Origin: an uncultured Oscillospiraceae bacterium
GTDB lineage: Bacteria > Bacillota > Clostridia > Oscillospirales > Oscillospiraceae
Direction of reading: 5' to 3'
Length of the DNA stretch: 63,419 bases
Assembly (NCBI GenBank): GCA_934565655.1
Contig: CAKTIE010000012.1
Span: 1 to 63,419, forward strand
Below are positions 49,652-58,598 of this stretch, piece after piece. Made by a program: the position numbers and the translations under genes. The notes beneath the pieces were generated by a model. The model had not been told where the DNA came from and searched no databases. It saw only the letters and a program-made list of their open reading frames with translations. Positions within the stretch are counted from its first letter, which is position 1, and each line of letters starts with the position of its first letter.

Positions 49652-50587
49652 TCAGTTCTTGTTGTACTTCCGTTCCTTGACCTTCACGATGTTCACGATT
49701 ACTTCGTTCACAGGCGTAGGTACTCCGACCTTCTTGCCCTCGCGGACAACGGCGCCGTTGATCAGGTCGATCTCGGTAGGCCGATTGTTGAGCACATCCA
49801 GCAGCATGGAGCACTGGTTGCCGACGGTGAAGCCGCAGACCTCCTTCACATGGGCCAGAGGATCCGCATAGCTGAGCTTTACGCCCTTGGCACGCGCTAC
49901 GGCGATGGCCTCGTTCACGGCTGCCACATGGATCGCGTTGGCTTCCGGAATGGTCCAGTTCTCGTCGTTGGTCAGGTTCATGGCCGCGGAGCAGCCGTTG
50001 ATACCCACGTTCACGATCAGCTTGTCCCAGATAAGACCGGAGACATCCTCGGAAACGTACGTCTCGAATCCGGCCGCCTTCAGGGCTTCGCCGACCTTCT
50101 CGATCTTGGGCGTTACCTTGCCGTGGACATCGCCGATAACGGTCTTGCCCTTGCCCTTGTTCATATCCAGGATCTTGCCGGGCTCCAGCATACGGGCGCC
50201 CTGCTCGGTAGTGCCGCAGGCCACATTGTCGTAACCGATAATGCTGCCGATCACTTCCGCGTTGCCCAGACCGTTCTGCACGGTCAGCGCCATGGTCTCT
50301 TCACCAAACAGATTCTTGTTGGCTTCGATCGCCGCGCGGGTAGCCGTACCCTTCACAAAGATCACAACCAGATCGCACACGCCGATCTCGGAGGAATCCG
50401 TCACGGCCTTAACATTTTTGTAGTAGGTATCCTTGCCATCGCACTCCACGCAGAGACCATCGCTGTTGATCTTGTCCACGTGAGCCTTGAACACATCGAC
50501 GAGCCACACCTCGTTGCCGGGGACTGTGGACAGATGCGCACCGTACAGGGAACCCATACCGCCGGCACCTAAGATACAAATTTTCAT
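49652..50587 (-). CDS. Ketopantoate reductase-family 2-hydroxyacid dehydrogenase
   Basis: A 311-residue ApbA/PanE-type enzyme: NADP motif ILGAGGMGSLYGAHL, VQNGLGN, the lysine in LIWDKLIVNVGING and glutamate in RPTEIDLINGAV. The family reduces ketopantoate and related 2-oxoacids or oxidises the hydroxy forms. Being inside a catabolic TRAP operon rather than with pantothenate genes, it more likely oxidises the imported hydroxyacid to a 2-oxoacid. The direction and substrate are inferred. Confidence 0.85.
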   Translation of the reverse strand: MKICILGAGGMGSLYGAHLSTVPGNEVWLVDVFKAHVDKINSDGLCVECDGKDTYYKNVKAVTDSSEIGVCDLVVIFVKGTATRAAIEANKNLFGEETMALTVQNGLGNAEVIGSIIGYDNVACGTTEQGARMLEPGKILDMNKGKGKTVIGDVHGKVTPKIEKVGEALKAAGFETYVSEDVSGLIWDKLIVNVGINGCSAAMNLTNDENWTIPEANAIHVAAVNEAIAVARAKGVKLSYADPLAHVKEVCGFTVGNQCSMLLDVLNNRPTEIDLINGAVVREGKKVGVPTPVNEVIVNIVKVKERKYNKN

Positions 50588-50640
50588 TTTCTGTCACATC
50601 CTTGTTTAAAACTAGTGTATTGCTGTCACTGTTCTGATTT

Positions 50641-51921
50641 TTACTTGAACAGGTTGACGAACGACATGGAGATGCCCGGTATATATGTGACCAGCATCAG
50701 CACAATTACCAGGACGCCAAACAAAGGCCAGATGTATTTGATCGTTTCTTTGAATGTGCCTCTCTTGTCGATACCGGCCGCCACAAACAGGTTGATGCCC
50801 AGAGGAGGTGTGATCAGGCCCATGGTCATATTCATGACCATGATGACGCCGAACTGGACCGGGTCGATGCCATAGGAGCAGATCAGCGGATACAGGATCG
50901 GCGTGTAGATGAAGGTCGTCGCCGTCTCTTCCATGAAGCAGCCGTTGATCAGCAGGATGATGTTGATGAGCAGCAGCACGATGTACTTGCTGTCGGTCAC
51001 GCCCTGAATCAGGTTGGTCAGCTTCGCGGGAACCTGCTGCGTCGTCACGATGTTGCTGAACGCATTGGCGGTGCCGACGATGAAGAGAATCATGGCGGCG
51101 GTCAGTGCGGCGTCGAAACCGATGGCATAGAGGTCTTTAAACTTAACGGTTCTGTAAACCAGGCAGGCAACGATCAGACCATAGACGCAGGCAACAGCCG
51201 CAGCCTCGGTCGGAGTGAAGAAACCGCCGTAGATACCGCCCAGGATGATGACGGGCATCAGCAGGGCCAGAATGGAGTTTAAAAACGCCTTTCCGAGATT
51301 GAGAAGGTTGATACCCTTGGTGGTCGTGCCCCAGCCGTGCTTCTTGGCCTTGATCGAGATGATCACGCAGAGGGAAACGCCCATCAGGATGCCGGGCAGG
51401 ATACCGCCGGCGAACAGATCGCCAACAGACTCGCCGGTGATCAGACCGTAGTTAACGAAGGGAATGGACGGCGGGATGATACAACCGATGATACCGCCGG
51501 CTGCCGCCACAGAGCAGGAGAAGCCTGCGGGATAGCCGTCATCGATCATGGCCGGAACCATGATGCCGCCGATAGCCGCCACGGTGGCCGGAGAAGAACC
51601 GGACAGGGCGGCAAAGAACATGCAGGACACCACGCACACGATGCCCAGAGAGCCGGGGATCCAGCCGAACAGCTCATAGCTGAGGTCGATGATGCGCTTG
51701 GAGATACCGCCCTTGCCCATGATGGCACCGGCAAGAATAAACAGCGGGATCGCCAGCAGCGTCGTAGAGTCCATAGCCGTGATCATCTTCTGTGCCACCA
51801 GGAACAGATTTCCGGAGCCACCCGAGATCATCGAGGCCAGAGTCGCAAAGCCGATACTTGCGGCGATGGGCACACCCAGCGCCATGAATATAATCAGTGA
51901 GATAAACAGTACTGCAACCAT
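50641..51921 (-). CDS. dctM: TRAP transporter large membrane subunit (DctM)
   Basis: About 426 residues, 11-12 membrane segments, with DctM signatures: SGSSPATVAAIGGIM, AAAGGIIGCIIPPSIPFVNYG and TPPLGINLFVAAGI. It is the channel of the sodium-driven TRAP importer. The start MVAVLF at 51921 is chosen because GGAGG lies 7 bases upstream. Adjacent to dctQ and dctP. Confidence 0.92.
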   Translation of the reverse strand: MVAVLFISLIIFMALGVPIAASIGFATLASMISGGSGNLFLVAQKMITAMDSTTLLAIPLFILAGAIMGKGGISKRIIDLSYELFGWIPGSLGIVCVVSCMFFAALSGSSPATVAAIGGIMVPAMIDDGYPAGFSCSVAAAGGIIGCIIPPSIPFVNYGLITGESVGDLFAGGILPGILMGVSLCVIISIKAKKHGWGTTTKGINLLNLGKAFLNSILALLMPVIILGGIYGGFFTPTEAAAVACVYGLIVACLVYRTVKFKDLYAIGFDAALTAAMILFIVGTANAFSNIVTTQQVPAKLTNLIQGVTDSKYIVLLLINIILLINGCFMEETATTFIYTPILYPLICSYGIDPVQFGVIMVMNMTMGLITPPLGINLFVAAGIDKRGTFKETIKYIWPLFGVLVIVLMLVTYIPGISMSFVNLFK

Positions 51922-51969
51922 ATGTAATCCTCCCATCTGCAACAAACACGTTGCTGTAATTCTCGTCCG

Positions 51970-52461
51970 TTAATCGCGGGGCTGCAGGTAGCTCTTTTCC
52001 ACAAACATCTGGATGAGAATCTGAACAATAGACAATACACCGCAGACGGGGACAGCTGCATAAATAACTGCCATGGGAAGACGGAGAGCTGTAGAAACTT
52101 GGCCGGATGCGCCGATCCGCTGCACAAGAATGATGCCGAAATATACCAGCAGGGCCATGAAAATAAGGCCGCAGATATCACTGAGGAGCCGGAATGCAGG
52201 CCGGGCCTTCTCAGGGATCAGATGCTCTGTCACGATCGTGATGCTGATGTGCTTTCCGTACCGGAAGCCGGCTGCGATACCTGCAAACGCCATGTAGATG
52301 GACATGTAACGCAGAATCTCATCGCCCCAGTTGAAGGAAAAGCCAAAGAATTTACGCAAAATGACGTTCATCGTCATAACAAGTGCCATACCGAAGATCA
52401 ATATGGTACAAATAAACTTCGTAAATGGGGTTTTCTCAATAAATGTAATAATTTTCTTCAT
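51970..52461 (-). CDS. dctQ: TRAP transporter small membrane subunit (DctQ)
   Basis: 163 residues with four membrane segments and the DctQ pattern FSFNWGDEILRYMSIYMAF. It pairs with DctM. It lies between dctP and dctM. Confidence 0.88.
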   Translation of the reverse strand: MKKIITFIEKTPFTKFICTILIFGMALVMTMNVILRKFFGFSFNWGDEILRYMSIYMAFAGIAAGFRYGKHISITIVTEHLIPEKARPAFRLLSDICGLIFMALLVYFGIILVQRIGASGQVSTALRLPMAVIYAAVPVCGVLSIVQILIQMFVEKSYLQPRD

Positions 52462-52592
52462 ATCATCACCAATTTTGATTGACGGGTGTACCGGGAAAAT
52501 CCGGATGGTCGGGATCGACCCGGTACACCCTGATTACTTTTCTCAATCCATTATTGGAAAATCGAAAGCTTGCTCTATCTGCTCTTTTCCTT

Positions 52593-53636
52593 TTAGTCCT
52601 TATTTGCCTGCTCAACGGCGGAGATGTATGCATCCACCAGCTCGTCACCCACATGACCGCGGATTATATCCACGATGCCGGAGGTCGCGTCGATGAACTG
52701 CTGTGCCTCAGCATCGGTGGGCGTGTAGGCGGTCATGCCGGAATCCAGCATCTTCTGGAGATATGCTTCGTCGTCGCGCTGGTTGTACTCACGCTCCAAC
52801 TGACAGAACTTGGTGATCTCCTCCTGCAGGAGCTGCTGCAGATCCTCGGGCAGGGAGTTCCAGGCGTTGTTGCTCATGCAGACGATGTAGGGATCGTACA
52901 CGTGGGGCAGCAGGGTGATATACTTCAGCTGCTCATAGAAGCCCAGGCCGTAGGTCAGCGCGATGCCGTTTTCCTGACCGTCCACGGTGCCCTGCTGCAG
53001 AGCCGTATAGATCTCAGAAGCCGTAATGGGGGTAGCGGAAGCGCCCAGCGCGTTGACCAGCGCCATGTGGATCTCGTTCTCCATGGTGCGGATCTTCAGG
53101 CCCTTCATGTCAGCGGGAGTGCGGATCTCGCGGACCTTGTTGGAGAACATACGCAGGCCGTTCTCTGCCCAGCCGAGCCACTTCCAGCCGGCCTTCTCGG
53201 ACATCTGGCCGAGCATCTGGCCGAACTCGCCGTCATAGACTTCCCAACCGATCTCACGGCTGGTGATCAGATAAGGAATGGAAGTCGCCTCGATCTCGGG
53301 GAAGAAGGATGCGATCGCGCCGGTGGAAACGACAGCCAGGTCCACGGTGCCCAGGGTCACACCTTCAAGGGTCTCGCGCTCCGCGCCCATCTGGGAAGCG
53401 GGATAGTGCTGGAACACCAGACGGCCATTGGACTTTTCCTCGATCTCCTTGATGATCTCTACGGATGCATCGGGAAGGCGGTCGCCGTTTGCAGAGGAGG
53501 AATGCGCCCAGGAGAAGGTGAACACCTTATCTGTATCAGCATCCCCGTTGTCATTTGCTGCTCCGCCGCAGCCCACCAGGCTGTATACCATCAGCAGCGA
53601 CAGTACCAGAGCCAACAGTCTTTTCATCTTCTTCAT
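52593..53636 (-). CDS. dctP: TRAP transporter solute-binding protein (DctP)
   Basis: 347 residues. Signal peptide with lipobox LVGC/GGAAND, so the protein is anchored outside. Typical DctP segments: ADMKGLKIRTMENEIHMALVNALGA-type ligand region and EIYTALQQGTVDGQENGI. The start at 53636 has AAGGAG 7 bases upstream. First gene of the operon, behind the strong promoter at 53.76 kb. DctP proteins bind carboxylates; the exact ligand is unknown. Confidence 0.92.
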   Translation of the reverse strand: MKKMKRLLALVLSLLMVYSLVGCGGAANDNGDADTDKVFTFSWAHSSSANGDRLPDASVEIIKEIEEKSNGRLVFQHYPASQMGAERETLEGVTLGTVDLAVVSTGAIASFFPEIEATSIPYLITSREIGWEVYDGEFGQMLGQMSEKAGWKWLGWAENGLRMFSNKVREIRTPADMKGLKIRTMENEIHMALVNALGASATPITASEIYTALQQGTVDGQENGIALTYGLGFYEQLKYITLLPHVYDPYIVCMSNNAWNSLPEDLQQLLQEEITKFCQLEREYNQRDDEAYLQKMLDSGMTAYTPTDAEAQQFIDATSGIVDIIRGHVGDELVDAYISAVEQANKD

Positions 53637-53755
53637 GTTTTTCTCCTTTTCATTTTGTTTTTTGGACTTCTCTGAGGCGTTCATTCACTCGATTCGGATA
53701 CTGTCGTCCACCCTCGTGTGCTTGCTCCCCTCTCTCTTATTCGTCCGATGTATTC

Positions 53756-53784
53756 ATCATACTACTTTAAGCTTCCTATGTCAA
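53756..53784 (-). promoter_or_regulatory. Promoter of the dctP-etfA operon
   Basis: Minus strand TTGACA (53779-53784) and TATGAT (53756-53761) with a 17-bp spacer, about 120 bp before the dctP start. Confidence 0.88.
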
Positions 53785-53924
53785 CAATCGATTTATTTTC
53801 GTCATATTCCACTTAAAATCACGTATTTTCTTGTTGCATACGCCGAGATTTGTCTGATGAAATTCTGCATACATAATTAATATATCGTAAAATGCTATGT
53901 TTTGTATGATGTATTTCTCTTTCC

Positions 53925-53956
53925 TTCTTGCATTTAGTGCAAGAACATGATAAAAT
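53925..53956 (+). promoter_or_regulatory. Promoter and dyad operator of the FadR/GntR gene
   Basis: TTGCAT (53928-53933) and TAAAAT (53951-53956) are 17 bp apart. TTCTTGCA-TTTAG-TGCAAGAA (53925-53945) is a perfect 8-bp dyad over the -35, a likely autorepression site. Confidence 0.75.
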
Positions 53957-53997
53957 GGTAAATATTGTTCATTTCTTTTTTATTATGGAGGGGTTTT

Positions 53998-54747
53998 ATG
54001 GCTGCCAGCAGGAGAAAACCGGGTCAATTACCCGATATAGTCGCCCAGGAAATCTTAAAAATGGTACTCGACCAGCAACTGCAGCATGGGGATAAGCTTC
54101 CGAATGAAGCGGAATTGTCCGCCATGTTCGGCGTAAGCCGGAGTACGCTCCGGGAGGCCATCGGAAAACTGCAGGCACGGCATCTTGTCGAGGTGCGTCA
54201 AGGCTCGGGAATGTATGTCTCGTCCCGCGAAAGCGATCCCTTTGACCCTGCCGCCCTTGCCATGCTCTATGGTGTTGACGGCGGCGCCGATCTTGCCATC
54301 GACGTCATCGGGGTCCGCTTAATGCTGGAGCCGCAGACGGCTGCTTTGGCGGCAAGCAAGATCACTGACGAACAGATCGCCGAACTCATACGGCTGGATG
54401 AAAATGTCAGACGCACGATCGCCTCCAATTACAGCCATCAGGAACATATCGACGCGGAGATCGCGTATCACAGCTTCATTGCCAACTGCTGCGGCAACCG
54501 TATACTTAAAAGCCTTATCCCCGTGGTCAATAACTCCATCCACCTGGCCGTTACCACCTGGGACAAGTCGCTGCGGGATGGCGCCGCCCTGCAGCACGCG
54601 CATATTACCAGTGCCATATGCCGGCACGACATCATGGGCGCACAATACGCAATGATCGTACACCTGAACAACAGCCGTGAGTTCTATCTTTCCGAGTTGG
54701 GAAAGCTTCAGAAAACAACGCCGATCTCTCTCTCCGATTCGCTGTAA
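53998..54747 (+). CDS. FadR-subfamily GntR regulator
   Basis: 249 residues. N-terminal winged helix (GDKLPNEAELSAMFGVSRSTLREAIGKLQ) and a C-terminal FCD ligand domain with the helical metal/ligand region (DENVRRTIA...DAEIAYHSFIA...NNSIHLAVTTW). FadR-type regulators respond to carboxylate or sugar-acid ligands. Divergent from the TRAP operon, so it is the probable repressor of that operon. GGAGGGG precedes the ATG at 53998. Confidence 0.9.
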   Translation: MAASRRKPGQLPDIVAQEILKMVLDQQLQHGDKLPNEAELSAMFGVSRSTLREAIGKLQARHLVEVRQGSGMYVSSRESDPFDPAALAMLYGVDGGADLAIDVIGVRLMLEPQTAALAASKITDEQIAELIRLDENVRRTIASNYSHQEHIDAEIAYHSFIANCCGNRILKSLIPVVNNSIHLAVTTWDKSLRDGAALQHAHITSAICRHDIMGAQYAMIVHLNNSREFYLSELGKLQKTTPISLSDSL

Positions 54748-55055
54748 GGGCCTTGATACACGTCCTGCATAGGCAAGTTCGATGAAAGTGTTCAAAATCG
54801 ATGCAGATACAATGCGGCATTTTCACAACTTTGTGTTTATGCGCATAAAGAAAAAGGCAGCGGAACCCCGCTGCCTTTTGTCTGTCAGCTCCAAGTTGAA
54901 ACCGGATATCCTTTTATCACGCCTTTTCCGGCACTTTCACGGTGGAAGAAAAAACGCCAGAAACCGATGCGGTTTCTGGCGTTTTGCAGGTAAGCGGTAT
55001 GACCTCTGGGGAAAAAAGAAAAACCCTTGAAACCTTGCGGTTTCAAGGGTTTCGA
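54748..55055. terminator. Stacked terminators between the regulator and tRNA genes
   Basis: Three hairpins lie in this gap: AAAAGGCAGCGG/CCGCTGCCTTTT (54852-54879), AAAACGCCAGAAACC/GGTTTCTGGCGTTTT (54951-54985) and AAACCCTTGAAACC/GGTTTCAAGGGTTT (55021-55052). The last has a T-rich tail on the minus strand and ends the tRNA transcript. No gene is supported. Confidence 0.8.
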
Positions 55056-55143
55056 TGGTGCGCGAGGCGGGACTTGAACCCGCACGCCCGTAATGAGCAC
55101 TAGAACCTGAATCTAGCGAGTCTGCCAATTCCACCACTCGCGC
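55056..55143 (-). tRNA. tRNA-Leu (anticodon CAG)
   Basis: Acceptor stem GCGCGAG/CTCGCGC, discriminator A, encoded CCA, T loop GGTTCAAGTCC, long variable arm typical of leucine tRNAs, and anticodon stem CTAGA/TCTAG with loop TTCAGGT, giving CAG. Confidence 0.95.
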
Positions 55144-55223
55144 AAACAACGTAGTTGATTATAACCGATGTTCCTGTATTTGTCAATACTTTTTTTCGAT
55201 TATTTTCAACTTTTCTGAGAGGG

Positions 55224-55310
55224 TGGTGCGAGCGATGGGACTTGAACCCACACGTCCTTACGAACACAGGCACCTCAAGCCTGCCTGTCTGCCGATTCCA
55301 GCACGCTCGC
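55224..55310 (-). tRNA. tRNA-Leu (anticodon GAG)
   Basis: Acceptor stem GCGAGCG/CGCTCGC, encoded CCA, long variable arm, and anticodon stem CAGGC/GCCTG around TTGAGGT, giving GAG. It lies 80 bp upstream of the other leucine tRNA on the same strand. Confidence 0.95.
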
Positions 55311-55386
55311 AAATCGTCCGCCTCTCAAGAGTACCTGCTTATTATACCAGACCGCCTATATTTGTCAAGCCTAAAATTTCTCAGGC

Positions 55387-56103
55387 TTATACCTGGGACA
55401 AAACCTGGCCGATGGGCCCGTCAATGACCAGATCCGCGCCGATGTCCGCGCCTACCGTGCCCTTGTTGATGACCACCAGCTTGCGGCCCCGGTAGTAGCG
55501 CACCAGACCCGCCGCCGGATACACCACCAGCGACGTGCCGCCGATGATCAGCATATCCGCGTCGTGGATATAGCGCAGGGCCTTGTCCATTACATCCTCG
55601 TCCAGGCCCTCCTCATACAGCACCACGTCCGGCTTGATATCGCCGCCGCAGGTGCATTTGGGCACGCCAGTGCTGTGAAGGATGGCATCCAGCCCATAGA
55701 ACTTATGGCACCGCTCGCAGTAGTTCCGCAGGACGCTGCCGTGCAGCTCCAGCACCTCGCGGCTGCCGGCCTTCTGGTGCAGGCCGTCGATGTTCTGGGT
55801 AATGACCGCCTTCAGCTTGCCCTCCTGCTCCCACTGGGCCAGCTTGCGGTGGGCGGCGTTGGGCTGGGCATCGGGCGAGAGCATCTTTGCCCGGTAGAAC
55901 TCATAGAACTCCGCCTTATGCGCCATATAGAAGCTGTGGCTCAGCATGGTCTCCGGCGGATAGCGGAACTTCTGATGATACAGCCCGTCCACGCTGCGGA
56001 AATCGGGGATGCCGCTTTCAGTGGAAACGCCCGCGCCGCCGAAAAACACGATGTTATCGCTGCCGTCCACCAGCTCCTTCAATTTGCGAATCTGCTCGTC
56101 CAT
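55387..56103 (-). CDS. cobB: Sir2-family NAD-dependent protein deacylase
   Basis: 238 residues with sirtuin motifs: FFGGAGVSTESGIPDFRS, TQNIDGLHQKAGS, the zinc cysteines CERC and CTCG, and GTSLVVYPAAGL. It removes acyl groups from lysines using NAD. Last gene of an operon with the CDF exporter, NhaC antiporter and zinc-ribbon protein, 12 bp after the CDF gene. Confidence 0.93.
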   Translation of the reverse strand: MDEQIRKLKELVDGSDNIVFFGGAGVSTESGIPDFRSVDGLYHQKFRYPPETMLSHSFYMAHKAEFYEFYRAKMLSPDAQPNAAHRKLAQWEQEGKLKAVITQNIDGLHQKAGSREVLELHGSVLRNYCERCHKFYGLDAILHSTGVPKCTCGGDIKPDVVLYEEGLDEDVMDKALRYIHDADMLIIGGTSLVVYPAAGLVRYYRGRKLVVINKGTVGADIGADLVIDGPIGQVLSQV

Positions 56104-56115
56104 GGGGATACCTCC

Positions 56116-57291
56116 TTAATCTACATAAGAATTCTCGATCTTCACCACGGCGCGGTAGTGGCCGTCCATATCCTCCACAAGACGGCAGATGCGCTGGGCC
56201 ACCTGTGGCCGGGTTAGCTGCTCGTCAAAGGGGATCACCGCGTCAAAGATCAGGTTGGTATGGGTCTTGCCGGGTACCATGCGGAAATCGTGGATGGTGA
56301 TGCGGGGGTCGATGGTCCTGACCAGCGCCGCTGTCTGCTCCCGGAGCGCCGCCACCACCGGATCGCCCACCACCACGGGATCCATGTGGATCACCGCCTC
56401 GCAGTGCAGCTTCCGGGCCAGCTCCGATTCGATGTTGTCGATCACGTCGTGCAGCTCCAGCACCTGCCCGTCGGCAGGCACCTCCGCGTGGAGGGAGATG
56501 ATCCGCCGTCCGGGGCCGTAGTCATGCACCACCAGATCGTGGACGCCCACCACAGTATCGTGGGCCATCACCAGCGCTTCGATCTCTTTGACCAGCGCCG
56601 GGTCAGGAGCCTGTCCCAGCAGGGGACTGATGGTGTCCCGGGCGGCCTGCACCGCCGACCACAGGATGAACAGCGCCACCAGAAGGCCCACCCAGCCGTC
56701 CAGCTGCACATTGGCCAGCCTTCCCACGATCATGGACAGCAGCACGGCGGCGGTGGCCGCCGTATCACTGAGACTGTCGGCGGCGGTGGCGGCCATGGCG
56801 GCGGAGCCGATCTTTTTGCCCACGGCCTTGTTATACATGTACATATACAGCTTTACGGCTATGGAGACCAGCAGAATGGCCGCCGCCAGCCAGGAGAAGG
56901 TCACTGCCTCCGGATGGGCGATCTTGTCCACGGAGGTTTTGGCCAGCTCCGCGCCCATTAGCAGGATCAGGCCCGCCACCACAAGGCCGGAGACGTACTC
57001 CATGCGCCCGTGGCCGAAGGGATGATCCGAGTCGGGCTTTTTGCCCGCCAGCCGGAAGCCCAGCAGCGTCACCACCGAGGAACCGGCGTCCGACAGGTTG
57101 TTGAAGGCGTCCGCCGTCACGGCGATGGAGCCGCTGAGTGTGCCTGCCGCCAGCTTTCCGGCAAACAGCAGCAGGTTCAGGGCGATGCCCACGAAGCCGC
57201 ACAGCGTGCCCCATGCCCGGCGCACACCGCTGTCCGTCACCTGTTCGCGGCGGGGAATAAACCATTTTGCCAATAAAGAGATCATACGCAT
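56116..57291 (-). CDS. Cation diffusion facilitator metal exporter
   Basis: 391 residues with about six membrane segments. Metal-binding motifs: TADAFNNLSDAGS in helix 2 and AADSLSDTAA in helix 5, plus PFGHGRMEY. The C-terminal cytosolic dimer domain is present and longer than usual. It exports divalent metals such as Zn, Mn or Fe in exchange for protons. Its start overlaps the NhaC stop by 10 bases, so translation is coupled. Confidence 0.92.
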   Translation of the reverse strand: MRMISLLAKWFIPRREQVTDSGVRRAWGTLCGFVGIALNLLLFAGKLAAGTLSGSIAVTADAFNNLSDAGSSVVTLLGFRLAGKKPDSDHPFGHGRMEYVSGLVVAGLILLMGAELAKTSVDKIAHPEAVTFSWLAAAILLVSIAVKLYMYMYNKAVGKKIGSAAMAATAADSLSDTAATAAVLLSMIVGRLANVQLDGWVGLLVALFILWSAVQAARDTISPLLGQAPDPALVKEIEALVMAHDTVVGVHDLVVHDYGPGRRIISLHAEVPADGQVLELHDVIDNIESELARKLHCEAVIHMDPVVVGDPVVAALREQTAALVRTIDPRITIHDFRMVPGKTHTNLIFDAVIPFDEQLTRPQVAQRICRLVEDMDGHYRAVVKIENSYVD

Positions 57292-58598
57292 TGCTCCTTA
57301 CGGGGGTATACATACTTTTTGGTCAGGCCGTAGACCAGCGGGATCATATACAGCAGCACGGCGTAGGGGATGGCCCGTTCGCTGACGCCCAGCATCACCA
57401 GCGGGATGCTGCATGCGATGTTCCACGGGATCAGGGCCGACAGCACGATGCCGCTGTTTTCCATATCCACCGCCTGCTCATTGCGGTCGGTATAGCTGCG
57501 GTGCAGCAGCTGGTTGCCCATGACGATCACCACCGACTGGTTGCAGAAGATCATGCCCGCGCCAAGGCTCACCGCCGCCGAGGCGGCAAAGCGCCCGCAG
57601 CGGCCCGCCAGCTTCTCCACCAGACCGGTAGTGCCCCTCAGCACGCCGATGCCGTCCAGCAGACCCGCCAGCAGCCCGGTGGTGAACACCAGCAGCGCGG
57701 GACTTATCATGGAGACGATGCCGCCGCCGGAGAGAATGTCCTTCAGCTGCCCCGCGGCGGGATAGTAGCCCAGTACGGCAGTTTTCAGCATATTCCACAG
57801 ACTCATACCCTGCACAAATACGCTGAGCGCACCTGCCGCCGCCACGCTGAGGCCGATGCTGACGAGCACCGGGACCTTGAGAAGCGGCAGCGCCAGCATG
57901 ATGACTGCCGGCAGCAGCGCCCACAGGGAGATCACGGCGCTTTCGCGCAGGGCCTGCAGCAGCCCTTCGTCCACCGCCGTGATAGGATGGCGCACTGACA
58001 GCACGGCGTATACCGCAATGGTCAGGAGCACCGGCAGCGCGCCGGTACGGAACATGCTCCGCAGGTTGTCGTACAGCTTGGTTTCCGTCTCTGCCGCCAC
58101 CAGCGCGGCGGAGGAGGACGCGGGGGAGCAGCGGTCACCGAAATACGCGCCGGACAGGACCGCGCCTGCCGTCACCGCCTCGCTGACGCCGCCGGAGCGT
58201 GCCAGTGCCATCAGCACGATACCGGCCGTGCCGATGACGCCGAAGGAGGTGCCCAGCGCGTAGGAGATCAGCGCCGTCAGCAGAAAGGCCACCAGCACGA
58301 ACAGCCTGGGGGAGATGGCCTGCACACCATAATAAATAAAGAATACGATGGTGCCGCTGGCCCGCCACAGAGCGGTGATGGCACCGATAAAAACGAAGAT
58401 TCGCAGCACGATCAGCACACGGCGGCCCTCCGACCAGGCCATGTCCCACATGGCCCGCGGGCTGTGGCCCTGCTTATGACCGTGGACGGCAAACAGCACC
58501 AGCCCCAGTCCCAGCGCCCACAGAAAGCTCCGGCCCGTGATGAGACAGACCACCATAGCGCCCAGAAACAGGGCGAAGCAGAGAATCATGCCGTTCAT
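57282..58598 (-). CDS. NhaC-family sodium/proton antiporter
   Basis: 438 residues, about 11 membrane segments, with NhaC signatures GTSFGVIGTAGIVLMAL and GAVLSGAYFGDRCSPASSSAAL. It exchanges sodium or an organic substrate for protons. Start ATG at 58598 overlaps the upstream stop by four bases (ATGA), and it in turn overlaps the CDF gene. Confidence 0.9.
   Translation of the reverse strand: MNGMILCFALFLGAMVVCLITGRSFLWALGLGLVLFAVHGHKQGHSPRAMWDMAWSEGRRVLIVLRIFVFIGAITALWRASGTIVFFIYYGVQAISPRLFVLVAFLLTALISYALGTSFGVIGTAGIVLMALARSGGVSEAVTAGAVLSGAYFGDRCSPASSSAALVAAETETKLYDNLRSMFRTGALPVLLTIAVYAVLSVRHPITAVDEGLLQALRESAVISLWALLPAVIMLALPLLKVPVLVSIGLSVAAAGALSVFVQGMSLWNMLKTAVLGYYPAAGQLKDILSGGGIVSMISPALLVFTTGLLAGLLDGIGVLRGTTGLVEKLAGRCGRFAASAAVSLGAGMIFCNQSVVIVMGNQLLHRSYTDRNEQAVDMENSGIVLSALIPWNIACSIPLVMLGVSERAIPYAVLLYMIPLVYGLTKKYVYPRKEQCV

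Noticed and set aside
55056..55310. tRNA genes as an integration site for the island
   Set aside because: The island lies more than 44 kb away and abuts spoIVB; no direct repeat of a tRNA end was seen near it.
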